Assembly: GCA_023417955.1 (NCBI GenBank)
Contig: JAEZDW010000431.1
Coordinates: 1 to 19,557, forward strand
Origin: Bacteroidota bacterium
GTDB taxonomy: Bacteria > Bacteroidota > Bacteroidia > Cytophagales > Cyclobacteriaceae
Length of the DNA: 19,557 bases
Reading direction: 5' to 3'
How positions within the stretch are numbered: position 1 is the stretch's first letter; each line of letters begins with the position of its first letter. This document shows, piece after piece, positions 14,614-19,557 of this stretch. The position numbers and the translations under genes are program-made. The notes beneath the pieces are model-generated. The model was not told the origin of the DNA. It did no database searches and saw only the letters and a list, made by a program, of their open reading frames with translations.

Positions 14614-16037
14614 GCGAAATAATTTAGAGCGTGAAGTATCATCATTAATAGTGCGGTTACGAACAGCCCGATGACTCCTGTTCCGAATCCCACTTTTACC
14701 AGGTCTTTCGTCTGAAATTCTCCGGTAGCGTGAGCGAGTGCATTGGGCGGACTGCTGATGGGTAGAGACATGCCAAGGGAAATAGCAAACGTAGCTGCAA
14801 GCACGATGAGACGTGATCCGCCTATGGCTTCAAGGCTGCTCACACTTGTACCCAATGCTGCTATCAGCGGGATCAAAAGGTTCGCAGATGCGGTATGCGA
14901 CATGAAATTCGCCATGAAAAATCCGGTGATTGCAGCGAGAGCGATTATCATATAAGGCCCAAGTGACGCAAAGGGTATGCTGTTAATGAGATTGCTGGCG
15001 AGTCCGGTTTTTTCAATGGCCAGCCCGAGGGCTATACCGCCGGACACAAGCCATAGAACTTCCCAGCTGATTGATTTAAGATCTTCTTTGTTTATGATTC
15101 CGGTGCTGAGGAAAACGGCCACGGGTATCATCGCGACAGCGTAAGAATTCACACCGTGTGCAAAATCGAGTAGCCATAATGCGATGGTAACAAAGAAGGT
15201 CGCATAAACAATTATCGATTTTTTCGATTTACTGAATGTTCCTTCAAGCGTGAGTCGTATTGATTTCACGTTGGTGGGGAACAGAAATATGAGAAGCAGC
15301 CAGGCTAGTATGATTGTTACGATGACGAACGGAACTCCGAACGACATCCATTGACCGAATGTGATCGGGTCGGTAGCATTGATGAACTTAAGTGCTATGG
15401 CGTTCGGCGGTGTACCGATGGGGGTTCCAATTCCGCCGAGGTTGGCAGCGATTGGAATAGCAAGAACGAATGCGATTCGACCTTTGTCGTTTGCCGGGAA
15501 CATTTTCAGTACAGGGATGAGTATAGAAAGCATCATCGCAGTGGTTGCTGTATTGCTCATAAACATCGAGAAAGCGGCGGTCACGCTCATGATGCCCAGC
15601 AATACTACGCGCGGATTTTCACCGAGGCGCTTCAATAAAACGCGTGAAATGTTTTGGTCAAGCCGGTATTTCGTCGCGGCAGCGGCGAGGAAGAAGCCGC
15701 CGAGGAACAGCACAATAACCGGTGAGGCCAATGTTGCCATGATGTCCTTATACGGCAGAAGTTGCCCAAATAAAGGGCCCTCACTTTTCGCAAAAAGGAT
15801 ACTTGTATCGGAAAGAAAAAGAAGTTCGATAACGATGATCAGCATCGATGTGGCGTAGATGGGAATCGGCTCGAAGATCCAGAAAAGTGCTGCGAACAGA
15901 AACAGCGCCAGCACGCGGTGTTCAACCAGCGTAAGATTGTCGATTGGAATTGATGCCGTGGGTACGGCCAGGACAATCAAAGGAGGAAGAAGTAGAAGCA
16001 GGAGTTTAATCGTGGGTTTGTCAAGGTACGTTTTCAC
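14610..16037 (-). CDS. SLC13/DASS-family anion transporter
   Basis: This 475-residue inner-membrane protein belongs to the divalent anion:sodium symporter family (dicarboxylates, citrate, sulfate or related anions). It has 11 or more hydrophobic segments in the family's two-fold repeat. The first substrate-loop motif is SNTATTAMM (161-169) and the following loop is GGIGTPIGTPPNAIA (201-215). The second half carries SHTASAN (380-386), where the usual SNT has His in place of Asn, and SLPISSPPNALAHATG (424-439). The start is a GTG at 16037, preceded by a TAAGTTTG promoter candidate. It is the first gene of a four-gene unit with a kinase, a regulator and a DUF2490 protein. Placement next to the PEP carboxykinase gene makes a C4-dicarboxylate or related carboxylate plausible, but the substrate cannot be read from sequence. 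Confidence 0.92.
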   Translation of the reverse strand: MKTYLDKPTIKLLLLLLPPLIVLAVPTASIPIDNLTLVEHRVLALFLFAALFWIFEPIPIYATSMLIIVIELLFLSDTSILFAKSEGPLFGQLLPYKDIMATLASPVIVLFLGGFFLAAAATKYRLDQNISRVLLKRLGENPRVVLLGIMSVTAAFSMFMSNTATTAMMLSILIPVLKMFPANDKGRIAFVLAIPIAANLGGIGTPIGTPPNAIALKFINATDPITFGQWMSFGVPFVIVTIILAWLLLIFLFPTNVKSIRLTLEGTFSKSKKSIIVYATFFVTIALWLLDFAHGVNSYAVAMIPVAVFLSTGIINKEDLKSISWEVLWLVSGGIALGLAIEKTGLASNLINSIPFASLGPYMIIALAAITGFFMANFMSHTASANLLIPLIAALGTSVSSLEAIGGSRLIVLAATFAISLGMSLPISSPPNALAHATGEFQTKDLVKVGFGTGVIGLFVTALLMMILHALNYFA

Positions 16038-16394
16038 GGCTCGGTTTATTTTGACTGACCCAAACTTATGTTCCCGTACTTCTCTATGAAGTGCGCTGCG
16101 TCATAACAGGGGATGAAGTTTGTCACACCGTGTTTCATGTGTGTACTCCGGAATCGGTTGCTGGTATAGTTACTCCAAAAAAAACGTGATTATAAATTGA
16201 TGATTTGCAGGTCCCCCCAAAGGGATCCTGGTCTTTTCTGGTCGAAAGGGCATTAGTTGCAACCGTTTGCTGATTTAAACGGCATTTTTTTTCCTGACAA
16301 TAATCGTCCAAAAATGAAATGGATAGTGATGTTTATCATTTTGGGGGGTTGTGGCCGGGTCTACTTTTACATCGTACTTCAAACGCAACAAGTC
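16038..16394. other. Divergent intergenic region between the DASS operon and the PEPCK gene
   Basis: This 357-base stretch must hold the promoters of both divergent units. The minus-strand candidate at 16061-16068 is the only clear consensus element. On the plus strand I could not find an exact TAnnTTTG before the carboxykinase gene. The PEPCK reading frame stays open upstream to a TTG at 16257, and contains an ATG at 16314 that would add a hydrophobic leader (MKWIVMFIILGGCG). I regard that as chance. A run of eight A (16177-16184) and six C (16213-16218) are the only other marked features. No RNA gene or hairpin of note was seen. Confidence 0.5.
16061..16068 (-). promoter_or_regulatory. Candidate -7 promoter element for the DASS operon
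   Basis: On the minus strand this reads TAAGTTTG, an exact fit to the Bacteroidota -7 consensus TAnnTTTG. It lies 23 bases ahead of the GTG start of the transporter. The -33 position carries only TTC rather than TTG, so the match is partial. It would give a very short leader of about 15-20 bases. Confidence 0.4.
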
Positions 16395-18257
16395 ATGAGA
16401 ACCCCCGAAGTCGAAACTGAAAACGCCGTATATACTCAGCACGCGGAATTGGAGCGCTGGGTGAACGAGATAGCCCTCCTCTGCCAGCCTGATCAGGTCA
16501 GGTGGTGTAATGGAAGTAAAGAAGAGTATGATGAACTCTGTAATCTGCTGGTAGAAAAGGGGACGTTCATTCGCCTGAATGAGCAGAAGCGCCCCAATTC
16601 CTTTGCGTGTTTTTCTGACCCTAGCGATGTAGCCCGCGTTGAAGACCGGACCTACATATGCAGTCGCACACGTGAAGGTGCCGGCCCCACCAATAACTGG
16701 ATGGAGCCGAAAGAGATGAAGCAAACACTGAAGAAGCTGCTATCAAAGTGTATGCACGGACGGACGATGTACGTCATTCCATTCAGTATGGGTCCCGTTG
16801 GATCGCCAATCTCTCAAATAGGAGTAGAAATCACTGATTCCGAATACGTCGTGGTAAATATGCATATCATGACACGCGTAGGTGACAAAGTGCTGGATGT
16901 ACTTGGTAAGGATGGAGATTTCGTAAAATGTCTTCACAGCGTAGGCGCGCCGCTTGAGCCTGGCCAGGAAGATGCGAAGTGGCCGTGCAATCCGACTGTA
17001 AAATATATTGTTCATTATCCGGAGGAACGTTCGATCGTTTCATACGGATCAGGTTATGGAGGAAATGCGCTGCTGGGCAAAAAGTGTTTTGCGTTGCGAA
17101 TTGCTTCCGTGATGGCCCAGGAAGAGGGCTGGCTTGCGGAACACATGTTGTTAATGGGGGTAGAAAATCCTGAAGGGGAGAAGACTTACCTGGCAGCTGC
17201 ATTTCCGAGCGCCTGCGGCAAAACAAACTTCGCGATGTTGATCCCGCCGAAACAATTCGACGGCTGGAAGATCACTACAGTGGGTGATGACATTGCATGG
17301 ATCAAACCCGGTAAGGACGGCAATCTTCATGCAATCAATCCGGAGGCAGGATACTTCGGAGTCGCTCCCGGTACCAATGAGAAAACCAATCCGAATGCAA
17401 TCGCTACGATTTCCCGAAATACAATTTTCACGAACGTCGGTATAACGCCTGATGGCGACGTATGGTGGGAAGGACTGACGAAAGAAGTCCCGGAAGGTGT
17501 AATTGGATGGAATGGTAAGAAGTGGGATCCGGCAAGCGGTAAACCTGTGGCTCACCCTAACGCGAGATTCACAGCACCGGCCGCACAGAACCCGGTCATC
17601 GATCCTGAATGGGAGAATCCCGATGGAGTCAAAATCGGTGCGTTTATTTTCGGAGGGCGCAGAAGCACAACGGTGCCACTGGTGTACCAGGCTATGAACT
17701 GGAACTTTGGTGTCTATCTGGCATCAACTATGGGTTCCGAAATGACCGCCGCAGCATTTGGCGAAATCGGTAAAGTCCGGCGCGACCCGTTTGCCATGCT
17801 ACCGTTCTGCGGTTACCACATGGCCGACTATTTCAACCACTGGTTACAGTTCGGCAGGAACCTGCCCGCACCTCCGCGAATCTTCGGTGTGAACTGGTTC
17901 AGAAAAGACGAACAGGGCAACTTCCAGTGGCCCGGCTTCGGTGAAAATATGCGCATCCTGAAATGGATTATACAAAGAATAAAAGGAAGAGCGTCAGCAG
18001 TTGAAAGCCCAATCGGTTGGATGCCCCACTATGACGACATCGACTGGCGAGGACTCGAAAGTTTCACGAAACATGATTTCGAAAAGATCATGGATATCGA
18101 TCGTGAATCCTGGAAGAATGAACTCCTGGCTCATGCTGAACTCTTCGAGCGTATGTACGACAGACTCCCTAAGGAGTACATCTTCATGCGCGAACTGCTG
18201 CTGAGCGGATTGTGGCGCTCACCCGCGGTATGGCAGTTGGAACCTGAAACGGTTTAG
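16395..18257 (+). CDS. pckG: GTP-dependent phosphoenolpyruvate carboxykinase
   Basis: This enzyme interconverts oxaloacetate and PEP using GTP and Mn2+/Mg2+, the first committed step of gluconeogenesis from C4 acids. The 620-residue length suits the GTP family (about 600-625). The P-loop is FPSACGKTN with C274 (the hyper-reactive cysteine), K276 and T277. The metal-binding GDDIAW has D298-D299. Other family blocks are FSMGPVGSP, YGSGYGGNALLGKKCFALRIAS, GGRRSTTVPLVYQA and NWFRKDEQGNFQWPGFGEN. I chose the ATG at 16395 because homology to the family (ELERWVNEIALLCQPDQV) begins soon after it; the longer frame back to 16257 is probably not translated. It is transcribed alone, ends in a strong terminator, and lies divergent from a probable organic-acid transporter. 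Confidence 0.97.
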   Translation: MRTPEVETENAVYTQHAELERWVNEIALLCQPDQVRWCNGSKEEYDELCNLLVEKGTFIRLNEQKRPNSFACFSDPSDVARVEDRTYICSRTREGAGPTNNWMEPKEMKQTLKKLLSKCMHGRTMYVIPFSMGPVGSPISQIGVEITDSEYVVVNMHIMTRVGDKVLDVLGKDGDFVKCLHSVGAPLEPGQEDAKWPCNPTVKYIVHYPEERSIVSYGSGYGGNALLGKKCFALRIASVMAQEEGWLAEHMLLMGVENPEGEKTYLAAAFPSACGKTNFAMLIPPKQFDGWKITTVGDDIAWIKPGKDGNLHAINPEAGYFGVAPGTNEKTNPNAIATISRNTIFTNVGITPDGDVWWEGLTKEVPEGVIGWNGKKWDPASGKPVAHPNARFTAPAAQNPVIDPEWENPDGVKIGAFIFGGRRSTTVPLVYQAMNWNFGVYLASTMGSEMTAAAFGEIGKVRRDPFAMLPFCGYHMADYFNHWLQFGRNLPAPPRIFGVNWFRKDEQGNFQWPGFGENMRILKWIIQRIKGRASAVESPIGWMPHYDDIDWRGLESFTKHDFEKIMDIDRESWKNELLAHAELFERMYDRLPKEYIFMRELLLSGLWRSPAVWQLEPETV

Positions 18258-18274
18258 GGTTAATATATGTTGAG

Positions 18275-18310
18275 AAAAGAAGTTACCAGGCGGGTAACTT
18301 CTTTTTTTTT
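18275..18310 (+). terminator. Strong intrinsic terminator after the PEPCK gene
   Basis: GAAGTTACC (18279-18287) pairs with GGTAACTTC (18293-18301) across a five-base loop. Flanking A residues (18275-18278) extend the pairing into a run of nine T (18302-18310). It ends the carboxykinase transcript and lies 27 bases before the next start codon, so the following gene needs its own promoter. Confidence 0.9.
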
Positions 18311-18337
18311 GTTTTATTGTTTCCGAAACGCTGCCAG

Positions 18338-18673
18338 ATGAGAAAAAGCCTTGCTGCCAACGAAGGAGAGCGCCGGACCTTTACTGCGACCTGTAGTCGG
18401 TTCGGCAAGAAGGTAAACTTCAAAGGCCGAAGTGAGGACACGATACTGCTTGTCAATGTGCGCGATGTTGAAACGGGGAACGTAATTACCGATCACATCT
18501 GGTTTACATTCTCAAAAGCATTTGAAAAGGTCGGGATTCGCGAGGGAATGACAATCCGCTTTGATGCACGGGTTAAGAGTTATACCAAGGGTTATGTCAA
18601 CCGCAGAGCAGGCATTGATCAACGTCGAAAGGATCTCCGGTTGAGCCACCCGACAAAAATTCACGCCATTTAA
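18338..18673 (+). CDS. Small conserved hypothetical protein, possibly OB-fold-like
   Basis: This 111-residue cytosolic protein has no signal peptide or membrane segment. It is strongly basic and contains a beta-rich core (RRTFTATCSRFGKKV, then DTILLVNVRDVETGNVITDHIWFTF, then GMTIRFDARVKSYTKGYVNR) and a basic tail with LSHPTKI. I recall similar small proteins, of unknown function, in Bacteroidota, Firmicutes and phages. The pattern of strands suggests an OB-like barrel that might bind nucleic acid, but I have no catalytic or binding residue to support this. The ATG at 18338 is preferred over a TTG at 18317 that would fall close behind the terminator's T run. It converges with the DUF4260 gene, 16 bases away. 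Confidence 0.75.
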   Translation: MRKSLAANEGERRTFTATCSRFGKKVNFKGRSEDTILLVNVRDVETGNVITDHIWFTFSKAFEKVGIREGMTIRFDARVKSYTKGYVNRRAGIDQRRKDLRLSHPTKIHAI

Positions 18674-18689
18674 AGCACTGGTTTCCTTA

Positions 18690-19037
18690 TTAATCAAGAG
18701 AACCCAGGTGCGTCATTTTGAATCCGGTTTCGTACTTAAGTCCGTAGCCAAGCATGCGATCGAACGTGGCATGCGCAAAAAGGATATATCCTGCTATCAG
18801 AACTGGCATATTTCCAGTCAAATGGCCGACGAAAGCTACTGCCAGCGCAATACCGCGATGATGGAAGGTGTTATAGACCCAGGCGCCGGTTCGTGGCCCA
18901 CCCAGGTAGCCCAGCATTCCAATGTCGGGCGTAAGAATTAACGCGGCAAACAGCCACCAGCTAAGGTCAAAGTAGGGCCATATGTACAGGCACGCTGCAA
19001 ACAGAACGAGCTCCTCGACTTGAAGGATTTTTTTCAT
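18690..19037 (-). CDS. Small DUF4260-family membrane protein
   Basis: This 115-residue protein resembles DUF4260, a family of small integral membrane proteins of unknown function. Hydrophobic stretches lie at about residues 8-24, 27-46 and 66-92. The family hallmarks TPDIGMLGYLGGPRTGAWVYNTFHH and FAHATFDRMLGYGLKY are visible, with conserved His, Asp and Arg residues between the helices. I chose the ATG at 19037; a TTG at 19046 would add three residues. Just upstream on the minus strand is TAAATTTG (19044-19051), a fit to the -7 consensus but without a TTG at -33. It is divergent from the aminotransferase gene. Nothing in the context points to a function. Confidence 0.85.
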   Translation of the reverse strand: MKKILQVEELVLFAACLYIWPYFDLSWWLFAALILTPDIGMLGYLGGPRTGAWVYNTFHHRGIALAVAFVGHLTGNMPVLIAGYILFAHATFDRMLGYGLKYETGFKMTHLGSLD

Positions 19038-19071
19038 ACGCCTCAAATTTAATTGAATCTTCAGAAAACCG

Positions 19072-19102
19072 TTTGTTTGCTGAAAACTCTCTCATAGTTT
19101 TA
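19072..19102 (+). promoter_or_regulatory. Candidate promoter for the class IV aminotransferase gene
   Basis: TTTG (19072-19075) is followed after 19 bases by TAGTTTTA (19095-19102), which matches TAnnTTTG at all but the last position. It would start transcription about 10-12 bases before the ATG at 19121. Support is consensus similarity and position only. Confidence 0.33.
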
Positions 19103-19120
19103 TGTTTTTCCAGTCCGGTT

Positions 19121-19557
19121 ATGTATGCCTTTGTAAATGATGAACTGATCCCCTGGTCTAAAGCGCGGGTACACATCAGCGACCTTGCCCTCCATCGCGG
19201 GTACGGTGTTTTTGATTTTTTCAAGATCCAGGACGGACACGTCTTTTTTCTCAACGACTACCTGGACCGCTTCGGGCATTCAGCAAACATAATGCGACTA
19301 CCGATACCGTTGGATCGCGAAAAGCTAATAAGAGCAATCTACACACTGGTTGAGAAAAATGCACTAAAGGTTTCAGGCATCAAGCTCGTCCTTACGGGAG
19401 GTTACTCGACTGATGGCTATTCACCGGGGCAGCCCAACCTCATTATGACGCATCACGAACTTACACTCCCGCCGGAACGAATCTTCGACGAAGGAGTGAG
19501 TATTATCACGCATGAGTACGTCCGAGAGTTCGCGGAAGCAAAAACGATCAACTACAC
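19121..19557 (+). CDS. Class IV PLP-dependent aminotransferase, N-terminal part (runs off the window)
   Basis: The frame opens at ATG 19121 and stays open to the window edge, giving 145 residues of a protein expected to be about 270-300. It begins MYAFVNDELIPWSKARVHISD and continues LHRGYGVFDFFKIQDGHVFFLNDYLDRF, the hallmark of fold-type IV aminotransferases (branched-chain aminotransferase, D-amino-acid aminotransferase, aminodeoxychorismate lyase). K141 in EAKTINY is placed where the PLP-binding lysine should be. The Arg-Gly-Tyr-Gly-Val-Phe-Asp stretch lies close to the PLP phosphate side in the family. The shown part cannot separate the sub-families, since the C-terminal half is missing. 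No frameshift is seen within the visible portion. Confidence 0.88.
   Translation, partial: MYAFVNDELIPWSKARVHISDLALHRGYGVFDFFKIQDGHVFFLNDYLDRFGHSANIMRLPIPLDREKLIRAIYTLVEKNALKVSGIKLVLTGGYSTDGYSPGQPNLIMTHHELTLPPERIFDEGVSIITHEYVREFAEAKTINY

Noticed and set aside
16177..16218. A8 and C6 tracts upstream of the PEPCK gene as a phase-variable switch
   Set aside because: They lie outside any coding region, are short, and are not placed between recognisable promoter elements, so slippage control cannot be argued.
19044..19051. TAAATTTG on the minus strand as a promoter for the DUF4260 gene
   Set aside because: The -7 match is exact, but there is no TTG at the -33 position and transcription would start almost at the ATG, so support is too weak for a separate feature.

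Overview
The window reads as ordinary chromosomal DNA from a member of the Bacteroidota, most likely a Cytophagales-type bacterium. This assignment is inferred from gene content: DUF2911, DUF2490 and DUF481-like envelope proteins, a Bacteroidota-style AddB-like nuclease, and a GTP-type PEP carboxykinase. It also fits start codons that mostly lack Shine-Dalgarno sequences, and a few promoter candidates of the TTG/TAnnTTTG type. I see no insertion sequence, phage, CRISPR array, rRNA or tRNA.

Layout. Positions 14-1483 (-) hold a CPA1-type cation/proton antiporter with a C-terminal RCK_C domain. Divergent from it are a glycerate kinase (1570-2721) and the SRP GTPase Ffh (2791-4122), followed by a hairpin terminator. 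A secreted DUF2911 protein (4272-4781) stands between two terminators. Next comes a tight three-gene run (4902-7275): a RimB-like retropepsin-fold protease, a RimK-type ATP-grasp amino-acid ligase and an aspartoacylase/succinylglutamate desuccinylase-like metalloenzyme. Together they look like a make-and-remove module for an amino-acid or peptide modification. A 206-base gap with a candidate promoter precedes a 960-residue AddB-like nuclease with an iron-sulphur cysteine pattern (7482-10364). A small outer-membrane barrel of DUF481 type follows (10407-11192).

On the minus strand, a tandem universal stress protein (11189-11932) meets the barrel gene tail to tail, with overlapping stop codons. 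Upstream of it is a compact operon read from 16037 down to 12016: an SLC13/DASS anion transporter, a soluble histidine kinase with a cyclic-nucleotide-binding-like fold, a single-domain response regulator and a DUF2490 outer-membrane protein. Two junctions are 4-base ATGA overlaps and one is a 4-base gap, so the four products are probably made together. This transporter-plus-two-component-plus-outer-membrane unit and the protease/ligase/deacylase unit are the most interesting parts of the window.

Divergent from the transporter is GTP-dependent PEP carboxykinase (16395-18257) with a strong terminator. After it come a small conserved protein of unknown function (18338-18673), a small membrane protein of DUF4260 type (18690-19037, -) and the start of a class IV PLP aminotransferase (19121 to the window edge). 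The metabolic genes (glycerate kinase, PEPCK, a probable dicarboxylate or related anion carrier) fit central carbon and organic-acid metabolism, but are not obviously co-regulated.
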